A DNA stretch of 29,467 bases from Dissophora ornata (taxonomy: Eukaryota; Mortierellomycota; Mortierellomycetes; Mortierellales; Mortierellaceae). This document shows positions 1 to 11,103 of this stretch, one piece after another. The stretch covers positions 1 to 29,467 of the forward strand of contig MU616963.1 of NCBI GenBank assembly GCA_025201705.1, given 5' to 3'. The notes under the pieces are model-generated. The model was not told the origin of the DNA, did no database searches, and worked only from the letters and a program-made list of their open reading frames with translations. Positions within the stretch are counted from its first letter, which is position 1; each line of letters starts with the position of its first letter. A program made the translations under genes and the position numbers.

Positions 1-702
1 AAAAAAAACATGCACATGCACGCCAATGGGGTGAACGTCAGCCGTCTTCAGCCCAAAAAAAAATAGCCTCGAAAAAAAAAAAAAGATGTGGTGAATATTT
101 ACCCATGATGAATTCTCAGGCCAAGCGCAGCGTTGAACCATCGCCCAGTAGGTTCCATGCTCGCCCACCAACAGTGCCACCAGCCAGACCAATCGCAGCA
201 GCCGTACATGAGCTGATTGATGGCTGATGATCCTTTGGCTCCTGCTGCTACTACCGTTGCCGCCGCTACCATTACTACTGTTGTTCCCGTTGTTTTCATA
301 GCCGTGTTGACTATTACTCCTGTTCAATGGCTGGGCATCTTGAAAGTACGACGAGTACAATGTCGGTGAAGTTGGTGAGTCAGACGAGTTTGAGTAAGAA
401 CGTACAGGCAACACAGCTGCAGGAGTTTCTGGGCTATATCCGCTCCTGCTGATATTGCTGCTGCTGCTGCTGTTGCTGTGATCGCTGTGGAATGAAATAT
501 CAGAGACGATAGATGAAGCTCGTGCTCGGACAGCGTTGGTGAGGTTTGGAAGGAACAGGCTACTGCGGCGAAGGAATGAGGATGATGAAGACGATGGGCC
601 TGGTGCTCCCTGTTGAAGTTGAAGCTGAGGAAGTTGCGGAAGCTGCTGGGGACCATCGAGTCTGTCCTCCTCGTCGGTCGGGACCTTGTCATACCTCGCC
701 AT
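1..702 (-). CDS. Probable Cdc1/Ted1/PGAP5-family membrane metallophosphoesterase, first exon only (cut by window edge)
   Basis: An open frame starts at the ATG complementary to 700-702 and reads MARYDKVPTDEEDRL. A Gln/Pro/Ser-rich, probably disordered and cytosolic stretch of about 165 residues follows, with poly-Ser runs encoded by AGC repeats. The exon then encodes a hydrophobic segment (RLLRLVWLVALLVGEHGTYW) and the motif Cys-Ala-Trp-Pro, and ends at a GTAAAT donor (intron from 102 down). A membrane segment with a Glu near its end and a C-x-W-P motif just before the metal-binding domain is the usual start of the Cdc1/Ted1/MPPE1 (PGAP5) phosphoesterases, which remodel the ethanolamine phosphate of GPI anchors in the ER or Golgi. 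The catalytic domain lies outside the window, so this is a family inference. Reading through the donor reaches a stop at 48-50. The exon end is at about 103; the rest of the window edge is intron. Another Ser-rich fungal membrane protein is possible. Confidence 0.5.
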   Translation of the reverse strand, partial: MARYDKVPTDEEDRLDGPQQLPQLPQLQLQQGAPGPSSSSSSFLRRSSLFLPNLTNAVRARASSIVSDISFHSDHSNSSSSSNISRSGYSPETPAAVLPVRSYSNSSDSPTSPTLYSSYFQDAQPLNRSNSQHGYENNGNNSSNGSGGNGSSSRSQRIISHQSAHVRLLRLVWLVALLVGEHGTYWAMVQRCAWPENSSWVNIHHIFFFFSRLFFFGLKTADVHPIGVHVHVFF

Positions 703-1368
703 ACTAAAGAGAGCGGCTGTGAAGTGTGGACGGAGGGGGGAGCTGAGAGCAGGGAGGAGAGGGTGGGTGGAGAAAAGACGCAAAAGAGATAAGGGGCGAA
801 AAAAAAACGCGGAGAGTTACGTCGTTAAAAAAGATAGAGACGATGCCATTCTTCATTTTTGCAACCAGTAGGGTGCAACCAGAAGGGTGCTAATGCATTC
901 CAAAGCCTCCCTATCACTTCGCCCGTGCAGCAACGTAGAGATCGGAGAGGGCTCACTATTTTTATTCAAGGAGAAGGTGCTTTTTTCAGTGTTGCACGAA
1001 TGCATCATGCTACATCAAGAACGTGGTAATGTTCTCACATCGCACTGGGACAACGGACGTGAGAGGAGAAGGATCACGCAGGCTGCTTGGATTCCCAGTC
1101 CTCAGTAAAAAAATGATCCTTTGCCATGATGATTTGCCTTGATAAATGTATCTCAAATCTGTAATAGTCTTCATTCTCTTGGCTGCTCTCAAATCCTGCA
1201 CTGTCGCTTGCGGCGGTTTTTCCGCGTATTTTGAAAATAATGCTTAATTTCACAGTCACCCGAATCATCTGGACAATCCATGCGAAACAAAGGGGAGGGA
1301 GGTTTTATTTTCAGAAGTTTTTTTTTTTTCAGATTGGATAACTAGACTGCTACTGAATAAGTAGCAGA
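703..1368. other. Intergenic: promoter of the left-edge gene and 3' flank of CENP-I
   Basis: I see no supported gene. The half near 703 is purine-rich on the plus strand, so the minus-strand leader of the left-edge gene is pyrimidine-rich. TTTATT at 1304-1309 is AATAAA on the minus strand, about 60 bp beyond the CENP-I stop, and is a plausible polyadenylation signal for that gene. Short open frames here overlap one another on both strands and have no protein-like composition. Confidence 0.5.
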
Positions 1369-4300
1369 TCAAGGTTTATCGACATCAGGCGGAGGGATAT
1401 TTGACAGGGCTTCATCTTTCCTCTCAAAGCTGACCTGCTCCACTGACTGCGACGATTGTCTTTCCTTTTCCTCCAGTTCTCGTTCCCGTTCCATCCTCTG
1501 GAGTTTCCGTTGCAAAAGATTGGTGATACTGCCAAAGAGAAACTGTGCAATACCCTCAAACCCATTTTGCTCAAGATGGTCTAGGTACTGGAGACGGTAC
1601 TCTTCAAACGAAATGTCCAACCCTCCCTTTGCACTCATATCCTTCAATGCAGGCGGAGACACTGGAGCTCTCAATCGCTTCCCCACAGGCACATGACTTT
1701 GCTCCTCTAGATTCTAATTACGGCATATTCGTATTGATTACTGCATTAGCGGGTTGCCGACATATCCCAGTCATGCAATAACATCTTTCGCGATGTTCAA
1801 GTACCTTTAGGAACCTTGCGGAAAAGCCTGAGAGTGGGACTGAGTGTGAGAAAGAAAGCAAGTTGTTCACGCTCAGGCCGCCATCCATACAAACCTGTTT
1901 CGTGCGAGCGATTGTACTCCTATTGGCGCAGTAAATATGAATGATGGCTTCGTCAATATCCAGTTCTGTGGAAAGAGGTCCTTCGGCGCCATAACTTAAA
2001 ATGTGACGTACTGGTTCATAAGAAATCCTCGAGCATTCTTGTCTGACTTATTGAAAGCGCGACTTCTCCACAGGAAATTGCAGATGTCCATGACAAAGCT
2101 GTTGAACAGAATCACATAATCGCGACTGTATCCGGGTATTATGGGCATTATTGGCGGTGCTGGCAATGCTGCCCCTTCATCTCCTTCCTCAATTTGGCTC
2201 GACAGCTGTGAATGGACCAACATCTCGTATTGCAGCTCCCGATCGTGCTCAAATGCCTCGAACGCCTGCTTGTACTGATAAACGACTCCGCAGATCCTCG
2301 ACACCGCCATGCCAGAATCGCTTAGGAAGCAGCGGTACACAATGGTCGAATCTGGAATAATCAATGCCAAAGGAACTTTGAATTGAAGTGTGAGATATGG
2401 CGCGAAATCGAAAAACGAGAGGACTCCATGCTGGACAGCCAAATGATCATGCTCTATTTCTAGAGCGACGCCGGAGATACTGTTCACATGGCTGATGAAC
2501 ATCCGGATTGTCATCATGTAGTCTACATTGGGTGCTAGTTTTGAAAATAGCCGTCGCCTAATTTCAAGAACGAGGAGATGTAAGAACATCACTCATCGAG
2601 AAATATGTGACAATACATTGAAAATGAAGAGACCCAACAAGACTCACAATCCTTCCAAGCCATCTCTTGAGAGACGAGGATTTTTGCCTAGTTCTAGGTA
2701 GTCTTTCCATTTGAGCTGCGCCCATCGCTGAAGCAGCTTCGTGTAGCAGAGCAATAGCTCGCCCTAGAGACAGATATGCATTGTTAGATGATTAACTCGC
2801 ATCTAAACAAGAAGAACTTTAACGCATCCAAGCATATCGTCTCACCTTCCAGATAGGACCCATAAGATTGAAGAGGCCGTAGAGCGGTTTTAGGAAATGT
2901 ATATATAGTTCTAACAAGGAGGCAAAATACCATTAGGGAGAAATTCTATTCGAACAATTGATCCAAACATCGGAAGACCATGACGTACTTTCATATTCAC
3001 GGGGCCTCAAGTAAGTAAGAAGAGTAAAGATCTCTTTTTGATTATCGATGCCATTCCAAACTTTTAGATAGGGGATCATAAAGTGCTCCATGACTGGAAG
3101 TAAATCCTGTGGCGAGATTCATGGAAAGTGATGCGTAAAGGTCAGTCTTATGCATTGACGCCCTGAGTAAAGATGCCTCCAATTAGTTATTATTCAGGCA
3201 TGCCTTAAACGTTGTTGTGACTTCCACCGACTTTAACAATATCGTGGCAAATCTGGCTCGAATAACGTCTGTCTTTTCTCTCCAGTACCACAAATCCATA
3301 AGCTCCTGTCCAAGCCAGTAACTTATCCGCTCCACAATTGCATGTGAGGTTTGTAAGCAGAGTACGTGTTGGAGCAGTCGATTTGAAAGTACAGATGCAA
3401 GTTGGTCTGGAAGGGCGAGTGTGTCGATGTGTTTGATAAGCGAGTCGAGTGATGTGATTTGCGCCAGTGGTAATAACTTGCTCTGTGTATGTAAACAGAC
3501 CAGGGTTAGGCGCTATTCCCTTCCAGACAAAAGAAGGCACCTTTGATCACTTGCTTGTACACCTACGTCGCCTCGGTATATAGAAAATGCTTCCGGAATA
3601 GACGAATGAGAGAGCTTTTGTCTCTTTGTCTACAAGCCAAGAAATGTCACGTGAGTACATGCATGATTGATTCTAGCCGCCAACCATGAAGAAACGACCA
3701 TCTCCTTACGCCTTTGGTGATTGGTTCTTTTGATCCGTCGAGCAAAAGCTCATGTTCCTGAAGGGCTGCGAGGTGGCTCCATCTATCCTGCAGTGTCATT
3801 ATCCGCTCCGATGCGACTTGATCCGGACATTTGAAGATAGTAGAGTTTGATAAAGGCATTGGTGTCAAAATCAAATCTGGGTAGTAGGATTTGAATATAT
3901 GGAGAAGTCCCGTGAGTGCCGGTTCTTTGCCGACAGTGATCTGCAAATCTAGTAATTTCCGAATCCTGAATGGTTTGACATCCTCTCGTCGTGTCAAGTA
4001 GTAGAGGAGATGGCACAACGGTGGTCGTAGAGTTTCGTAAGAAAGGTAATGGAATGCGACGCCGTAAAGCTGATGGATTTTCGTCCGACTATCGAGAAGG
4101 TCGTATACAACAATCACCCATTTAAGTAAATGTGCCTGTATTCAGCCATTAGGAAATAATGGGGATATGTCAGAATTCGAATAAACGCCCGCATTTCCAA
4201 GGTTAATGCTCGTTCCAATCGCCCATACCTGGTTTGTGAAGCTGATCTGTCTGCCGAGACATCCTAGAACTTTGACGGCACACATCTCTGGTACGTGTAA

Positions 4301-4907
4301 ACGAGGGAGGAGCAATTTGATCATCTTCCTTGTTGTGGAGTCATCTAGAAAAATGGGTTCCAGAGAAGTCGGCAGCTCAGTGCCGATTTTGGGAACTGAT
4401 CGAGTGCTACTTGAACTCAGCCGCGGTTGCAATCCCTACCAAGTTTTCCTTTCAATATTATATCCAGCATCTGTGAAAGCTCGTCTGGGGAAAGCCCGAA
4501 ATGTTGGATGACCGGATCCAGCGCTGTTAACGCGCGGACAACGCTCGGTTTCCCGCCTCTGACACCGCCGTCTACGAAACGTTGCCACAGAAAACCGAAT
4601 CAATAAAACGATCGACGATTCTACTCCATTGAAGTTCATTCACACTCAAGCGCCGCTATCGCTGCTATTTCGCTCCAGGCGCATACTTCGTTCTATCCTC
4701 TCCAAGCAATTCACGATAGTGTCGTCGGCCTCCTCCAGAGAGAGGTCACCGACACTAGTGTCCGCTGCATCAGTAGCAGAAGAGTCTAATGTTGAAATCA
4801 AATCCGGTGAGCTTGGTGATTGGATGGGGTTAACGAATGTCCCTTCTAGTTTAATGCGGTATCGAATTCCGAGATGAATCCGATGCCTAACCTCTCTCGC
4901 CATCCAT
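1369..4907 (-). CDS. mis6: CENP-I / Mis6 inner-kinetochore protein (13 exons, about 840 aa)
   Basis: Subunit of the constitutive centromere-associated network that sits on CENP-A chromatin and helps recruit or maintain it. Exons spliced by phase (minus strand): 4907-4892, 4845-4687, 4571-4440, 4395-4229, 4135-3710, 3629-3567, 3482-about 3228, 3106-2989, 2910-2846, 2763-2648, 2557-2012, 1919-1805, 1713-1369. They sum to 2523 nt with consistent phases. Diagnostic is residues 159-245, with LKWVIVVYDLLDS, SYETLRPPLCHLLYYL and LTRREDVKPFRIRKLL followed by a SYYPDLI segment: the core Mis6/CENP-I signature (PF07778). Later segments ELLPVMEHF-like, LKPLYGLFNLMGPIWK, FSHSVPLSGF and a final EEYRLQYLDHLEQNGFEGI also fit the family. 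Length is somewhat above human CENP-I and S. pombe Mis6. The 16-nt first exon is uncertain: a start at 4903 reading without the first intron also stays in frame. The donor of exon 7 could be 3222 instead of 3228. The gene is divergent from the BtuF-like gene. Confidence 0.88.
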
Positions 4908-5078
4908 GATGCGCGTTTGTTGGCGTGCCTGAATGGTCTTCCTGTACTTCTCGTGATGTCCAGAAGTATGAAAACGCGCTTTGACGCCTCCACAAAAAAA
5001 AAATTGTATCTTCGTGACTTGACGCAACCACTTCTTTTCACTTTTGTCCATTCATCAATTCTCAGCCCTCCCAACCTC
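4908..5078. promoter_or_regulatory. Short divergent promoter between CENP-I and the BtuF-like gene
   Basis: Only about 170 bp separate the ATG of the minus-strand CENP-I gene from the ATG of the plus-strand gene. An A9 run lies at about 4994-5002. No TATA box is visible. The interval probably serves both genes. Confidence 0.5.
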
Positions 5079-6455
5079 ATGGAGCGAATCATTAGCTTGC
5101 TGCCCTCAGCGGCCGAAATTGTAAAGCCCAGGCTCACTAGGATATGTCACCTGGAGCTCGAAGCTTGCGGGTCAAAACTAAACAGACCCGAAAGCCACGT
5201 TTCTAAGACCCAAACGGAGTTGTTATAGTTCTCTAATGCACTTTCGATACTGCTAGATCTGCCTGGTTGGTGGCCAGCCTGAAATGGTGGCTAGGAGTCA
5301 TGAAGGTTGGCAATTGATATCGCGCTAAAGCTTTCCATTCTTCTCAAGTGGTCTTCCAGTAATAACGTCGCCATCTTGTGCACACCCATAGATGACTTCC
5401 CCTCTACCATCCTGAAGTTGCCTATCCTGACAAAGTCCAAGACCACCTTTACGACCTCTGCAGATGTCGATCGCCAAGTCACAGAAGCTCTCTCACAAGG
5501 AACTAGTTTATATGACTTGGATGTCGATCAAATTATAACCCTCAAACCCACAATCATCGTCACGCAGGTCGGTCAAGAGATTACCAATTTAAATCTATCT
5601 CTTGTCCGTGCTGAAAACATTGCAATGCTAATTTTCTCCACTTTTTCATCCTCTGGCATCTCCTAGGATCTTTGCAATGTCTGCTCAATTGACCTCGTTA
5701 GTGTACAGCGTGTTGCCAGCAAGATGAATCCACCCCCGGAGGTCGTGACCTTAAACCCGACATCCGTCGCCGAGGTCATGGAGAGTATCACCACTGTCGG
5801 AGGTGCGATTGGCCATGAAGAAGCCGCGGCCAAAGTCCGAGCAGAGCTCGAAGGACGCATTCAAAAGTGTGTTGACGTTACAGTGCAGGCAAAAAAGGAT
5901 AATCCGGATTATAGACCCAAGAGGGTCATGTTCTTTGAGTGGACAGACCCCATCTACCCAGCTGGACATTGGACCCCTGAGATGATTGAAATGGCGGGTG
6001 GAGTGCATCCTATCAATCCACCAGGCATTCCATCGTACGTTTTGAATGATTGATGATTACAACGCGCTATGAAACAACCTTTCGCTCGGCGATGTCTCTG
6101 GTACCCGACTCAATACAACTTGTTGACCTATGCGCTTCGTCCTTCCGAACTCATGTTGACCTATAGGACACGCGTTTCTGTGGAAGCCGTGGCTGGCATA
6201 GAGCCTGAGGTCCTTATCATCTGCCCTTGCGGTCTGGATATGGCTGCGACTCGCAAGGAATATGATTTTCTGATGGAGAAAGATTGGTTCCGGGACTTGA
6301 GCGACAAGGCGACAACTGTGGCTCTTGTCGACGGCAACCAGATGTTCAATCGTAGCGGCCCTCGTCTTGTAGATTGCACCGAGTGGCTAGTCATGCTGTT
6401 GCATGACCGCCCTGAATTTGAACCTGCTGGATTCCCTTGGGAGCGCATCAAATAA
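5079..6455 (+). CDS. Cytosolic BtuF/TroA-like cobalamin- or metal-binding-fold protein (5 exons, 307 aa)
   Basis: Homologous to the substrate-binding component of bacterial vitamin B12/iron-chelate ABC importers (helical-backbone TroA superfamily), but with no signal peptide or lipobox, so it probably acts in the cytosol; its real ligand is unknown. Exons 5079-5120, 5257-5305, 5392-5567, 5667-6034 and 6167-6455 total 924 nt with consistent phases. The first exon gives MERIISLLPSAAEI, the typical start of this family. Exon 2 joins to give RSHE then DDFP, equivalent to the family's SHECDYP. Exon 3 supplies LPILTKSK and LKPTIIVTQ, and exon 4 completes TQ-DLCNVCSIDL (residues 88-99), the conserved TQxxCxVC motif. 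The C-terminal half has FFEWTDPIYPAGHW, then a GIEPEV-LIICPCG stretch after the last intron. Length is close to E. coli BtuF plus about 40 residues. AATAAA lies 54 bp past the stop. Confidence 0.88.
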
Positions 6456-6508
6456 GCTATATGGATTCATCGTAACCGACAATTCCAACGCTCGATTCCC
6501 TCTGTGAC

Positions 6509-6514
6509 AATAAA
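6509..6514 (+). terminator. Polyadenylation signal AATAAA of the BtuF-like gene
   Basis: Canonical AATAAA hexamer 54 nt downstream of the TAA stop at 6453-6455. It is followed by AT-rich DNA. Confidence 0.6.
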
Positions 6515-8346
6515 GAGTCGTGCTCTATGTATTTAATTTTAAAGATCCTATTCAGTCCAGGCCCAAGGCGAAAACGAGCGGATGATTGCCTACCGTCCTG
6601 TACAGACGGCCTAGCCGTTGCTATGTAGGCGCTGCGTAAAACGAGCCCAAATATGTTAATGCAATGATGGACCCATCTAGTTGAGGGCTGCGAAAAGGAT
6701 CATAAGAGACTTGCGTAGCCTATCGTATCCTCCCATATTCGCACGCACCATGATCCTTGCTATCCAAGACAGCTCTCTCACGCACTGGGCGCCATATTCT
6801 TTTGCATTGACCCAATTTTCCTATCAGGGTCTAGAACAGCAAGTATTAAACCAGAGAGACATGTTGTTGATTTTTTTTTTTTAAAAAAAGGGTCTAGAAT
6901 AGTTAGTACACGTCTTTTCAAGTTCCGTGTACTGTAGTCCATACCGGCTGACACCCTTCCTCGTAAGTTATTTACCAACGGGTTTGTTGATTCGCGTTAT
7001 GTAGTTTGTCGAAGTCTATCTTGTGCAACGGTTTTGTGCCCTGTATTGACATTTATTTGTTTGCAAGACCAGGGCGTATACCCGAGGGTTGTCAAGTTGG
7101 TCCGCGAACTCCATGTTGGAGGATAGCAAGTTCACACGCGCTCGCAGAGATGATTGGATGTGAGAGTAGGAGTGTGCACAAAAAAAAAAAAGAGTTCAGG
7201 AGTGCCGAAGACACACGCGTCAGCATTTATCACTATACAGTACTGTTACTAGGAGCAATTTATCTCAACTTATTTCTCGTCACCAAATATCTCTTGGGAC
7301 GAGACACACATGAATGTTGGTATTCAAAAAAAAAGAAAAAAAAACCTCCCATGGTGTAGAGCATCAGCGCCTCGATAGTTAAAGGGAAGCATATAGACTA
7401 CAGTGCTACACATCAACTTTATAATTATAATGCAGGGTGAGCCCTTGGACGGTGCGTCTTACCTAAACGCGTGCCACAAACACCTGCTTTTCTACCTTTC
7501 ATGTGCCTTTTTCTATGAACATGCGCAATGACCTTGCCCTAGCCCTGCTCACCGCTCTGACCGCGGCCCATGCTGGAGAACCTTTGCATCCAACCAATAA
7601 GATAGAGAAAGTTGGAGCGCTTATGCGATGGTTTGTTGTCTGAAGGATAAGCTCTTGTGAAAAATAACAATTTCGGTAAACATTGCCTTTGCATCCTGGG
7701 GGAGGGCTACTCCCACGAACCATCATGGGAAAATTTGAAGTGGTGAGGAACGCAAACACAGTATGTCTGCTTTCTTCCATATATGCCTTATAGTCTGTCT
7801 TTCAAAGCTTGCAGACTCAATACCAACATCGTGTTGGATCGTCTCTGCTGGAATTTGCGACTGGTATACTCATCGGAATCCAAGACACAAGGACTGTTCG
7901 GGGAAAGCACTAGCATCCTCCTTAAAAGCCTTGGTAATGGCGGTTTTCGGATAAACTCAAGAATTTCAGAAAATGTACAATCGCTGTCCGTTTGGACATT
8001 TCTGTACTACGTGGTAGTTCCAGTTACAACCCCTGTGCTGCTCAAAACAAAAACAAAAGAGCCCAAAGAGCATAAACCCTGCCGCATCGTCATGGGTAAA
8101 TTTGAACTGACAGGCTAGTCCGAAAGGTACTAGAGCGGCAGGGTGTCGGACTCACGCGTTCTTCGCGAAGTCTTCCCAGGAACACAAAAATAATAACACC
8201 ATATTATCGAAGTATCGACATAAACAAACACGAAAGAAACAGTATGAGCACCCCAAGGTTCACATCTTTCATCATGAGAATATTGACACCATGAAGGCGT
8301 TTTGCACTGCAGTACTCGCAACTATATATTACCCTCCATTGGTAAC
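6515..8346. other. Intergenic, about 1.8 kb, no supported gene
   Basis: The stretch holds homopolymers at about 6869-6880 (T) and 6883-6889 (A), a longer A run near 7180-7191, and an A/G-interrupted A tract near 7326-7342. All open frames are short, overlap on both strands and lack protein-like composition. A 42-codon frame at 7515-7643 begins with a hydrophobic, signal-like stretch but has no other support. The final few hundred bases are the upstream region of protease P1. Confidence 0.5.
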
Positions 8347-8354
8347 TATAAAAG
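8347..8354 (+). promoter_or_regulatory. TATA box of aspartic protease P1
   Basis: TATAAAAG lies 76 bp upstream of the P1 start codon. It is followed by a short pyrimidine-rich leader typical of fungal genes. The same octamer occurs upstream of P3. Confidence 0.65.
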
Positions 8355-8422
8355 GCTTGTACATTCCCTGCATTGTCTGTTCCCATCACCCAACCTCATC
8401 TCATTCCACTACGTCTCTCACC

Positions 8423-9698
8423 ATGAAGATCACCGCCCTCATCTCCTTGGCCGCCGCTGTCTTGGCCTTCACCGATGCCTCGCCCGTCCGCAAGGCCAAC
8501 CCTAGAGGTCATGCTGTCCCTTTGACACGCAACCCCCACTTCAAGCACAACACCAAGGCCCAGATTTCCAAGCTTAACAAGCGCTACCCGAGCCTCAACA
8601 TTCTCGCTGCATCCACTGGAAAGGTTCCATTGACCGATGTCAGCCCTGACCTCGAATACTATGGCAGTGTCTCTATCGGGTCACCCGCCCAGGTCGTCAA
8701 GCTTGACTTTGACACCGTAAAGATTATCAAATTTTGCCTAATAATGCTATTCCAGGTCGTGGCGCTGTTATTTGACATGCCAATACTCTTCTACGCTATA
8801 TTAGGGTTCATCTGACATCTGGTTCCCTTCGAGCACGTGCACCACCTCTGCCTGCAAGGCGCACACTCGCTTTAACTCTGCCAAGTCCTCGACCTACAGG
8901 AAGGATGGCCGCTCCTGGACCATTTCCTACGGTGATGGCTCCAGCGCTTCTGGCACTCTCGGATCTGATATCGTTAGCGTTGGAGGTATCGCTGTTCGTC
9001 AGACCATCGGTCTCGCCTCCAAGGAGTCCAGCCAGTTCGCTTCCTCCCCTGAGGACGGTCTCTTCGGTCTTGGTTTCGACACCATTGAGTCGGTCAGCGG
9101 TGTCAAGACCTTCATGGACAACGCCATTACTGCCGGTGTTCTTGCCAAGCCCGTTGTCTCAGTCTTCTTGCCATCGGAGCGTGTCTTTAATGGCCAGGGT
9201 GGTCAGTACCTTTTCGGAGGAATCGACACTACCAAGTACACTGGCTCGTTGACTTATGTCCCTGTTACCCAGAAAGGTTACTGGCAGATTGCCATTGATG
9301 ATGCCGGATACAACGGTCAGTCTCTCGGACAGTCCTCCCAGGGTATTGTTGACACTGGCACGACCTTGATCATCGTCGGCGACGATGCCGCTCAGGCCAT
9401 CCACAGCAACATTAGCGGCGCCACCAATGACTCCACCAACGGTTGGTTGGTTCCTTGCTCGCTCTCTTCGAGCACTGACACCATCTCGTTCACGATGGCC
9501 GGAACTGCTTTCAACGTCGCCGTTGCTGACTTGGCTTACGAAGATGTTGGTGACGGTTCCGGCAACTGTGTCTCTGGTGTCCAGGGCGGCCAGAACGACC
9601 TCTGGATTCTCGGAGATGTGTTCATCAAGAACAACTACTGTGTCTTCTCCCAGACCTCGTCGCCCAGCATCGGAATTGCTCCTCTTAAGGGTGTTTAA
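8423..9698 (+). CDS. Secreted pepsin-family (A1) aspartic protease P1 (2 exons, 395 aa)
   Basis: Endopeptidase of the rhizopuspepsin type, secreted or vacuolar. Exons 8423-8716 and 8805-9698; the 88-nt intron is phase 0. Residues 1-20 form a signal peptide (MKITALISLAAAVLAF), then an A1 propeptide with the LTRNPHFKHNTKAQ region and a Kex2-like Lys-Arg before Tyr-Pro (about residue 54). The mature domain has the first catalytic site Asp97-Thr-Gly-Ser-Ser, the flap Tyr140 in SYGDGS, and the second site Asp281 in VDTGTT. Cysteine pairs (STCTTSAC near the N-lobe; VPC with GNC in the C-lobe) fit the two family disulfides. The C-terminus has the family's GD-x-FIKNNYCVF motif. The intron falls exactly between Thr98 and Gly99 inside the catalytic triplet. 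The start is chosen because it opens the signal peptide 76 bp after a TATA box. Close in sequence to P3. Confidence 0.94.
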
Positions 9699-9825
9699 AC
9701 ATTTCTTCTTGAAGAGGAAACGTCAAAACTTATGAAAGTCCAACATGGGCGCGCTGGTCACGCCATACAATAGCCGAAGATCGACTATTATCAACAGTTG
9801 ATACCGTATCTAGTTGTAATGAAAT

Positions 9826-9831
9826 AATAAA
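9826..9831 (+). terminator. Polyadenylation signal AATAAA of protease P1
   Basis: AATAAA hexamer about 130 bp downstream of the P1 stop codon, in AT-rich sequence. Confidence 0.55.
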
Positions 9832-11096
9832 GAAGTTGTGCTTATAAGACTAGATCGATCACATGGCAACATAGGTATAGGTTTCCATGACAAGAGTTAA
9901 TATCCGTTCACTCGTACTTTTACGGGATCTCTATCTGGATGCAGAGTGCGGGGCCCTAGTTCCGTTCTCGTAGCGTCATGCAATAATTGGAGCCAATTAG
10001 GATTAACAACCTCACCACGATATCAGCCTTGTCCAGTCCATGCTATGCTTGAAATGGAAAGAAAGAGGCATCTCTCCCCTTGTCCAAACATTGGCATTTA
10101 CCCGACTTCTTTCATGGACTGAAGATCGTAAACACAATTTACCCCTCAAATAACCAACTTCTTGACGTCTTCCTATTTTGAAGCTTTCAGACGAGGTGTA
10201 CAATGCACCAAATGGCGCTAAAGTCATGTGGCCCAGCCGATTGCTGAAAATGTGACTATCATTCTATGCTCTGACCAGCAAGCGTTCATTCATTGTTGGA
10301 TGCAGACAGCACTAATAGAATTATCGAAGGCTCTCAAAAAACCGAGAGGAAGAAGCAAATGTCCGTGCGGAAATGCGACAGTCTGTCGCCCACTGTGCTC
10401 GACTCTCAGCTGTAAAGCAACTGTTGACTGGATGGTCGGTTTGCCTTCGCTCCTGCGACACTCCTGCCAAAAGTACCATTCTTGTAAGAGCACGGAAAGA
10501 GGACAGGAATAGACTGCAGGTTCTCACGAATGTCAGGCACGTAGCCAGTCGACATTTGTAGTACATGTGCAGAAAGAAGACCCTACAAGTCGGCCTCTTA
10601 CTACAGGGACAGCCGTCTTTTCCTTGCATTGTGGGCGAACTGCTGGCTGTGATCGATTATTACGGTATGAAAGCACAGACTACTCGTTGGGATGTATAAG
10701 CCATGTACCTCCATCAACGGTGACTTCGTACCATTCGCCATCGATCATCATGCCGTACTTTGTTTCAGTACCATAGTCTTTGCTACCCCTGACAAGGTGA
10801 CAGCGCGATTCCGCGAGTTCATAGTGCACTCAAACAAGCAAAATTTCTACATTTATTGGCACAAGACTGTCCAAATGGTCATTTATTGCTATTAATTATT
10901 TCGTACATTGCGTTACATACATACTCCTGCGTACCGTCAAAACGGTCGATAATTTCTCTGGGGAGTTGACAACGCGTGCACCCTAGGGTCCATTGCAGAG
11001 TCCAGGGTGCTTTACAACGCGAGGACCCTTTTCTAGGTATCTCTACGTTTGTGAACAAGCTAATGAATATGAGGAGGGATACCACCAACATTTTGC
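9832..11096. other. Intergenic between proteases P1 and P2, no supported gene
   Basis: Nothing with coding character beyond short overlapping frames on both strands. I see no repeats, RNA genes or transposon ends. The last 200 bp lead into the P2 promoter. Confidence 0.5.
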
Positions 11097-11103
11097 TATA
11101 AAG
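11097..11103 (+). promoter_or_regulatory. TATA box of aspartic protease P2
   Basis: TATAAAG lies 172 bp upstream of the P2 ATG. The frame of the first P2 exon stays open upstream to an ATG at 10993, before this TATA box. The downstream ATG at 11269, which opens a signal peptide, is therefore preferred. Confidence 0.5.

Noticed and set aside
4142..4432. Separate 96-codon gene on the minus strand
   Set aside because: It is exon 4 of CENP-I plus flanking intron. Phase-consistent splicing joins it to its neighbours.
5121..5391. Apparent frameshifts and stops in the BtuF-like gene suggesting a pseudogene
   Set aside because: A 49-nt exon (5257-5305) between two GT-AG introns restores the frame and the SHE-DFP motif, so the gene is intact.
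7515..7643. 42-codon frame with a hydrophobic, signal-like start
   Set aside because: Too short, with no conserved motif, and a competing frame on the other strand. There is no evidence that it is expressed.
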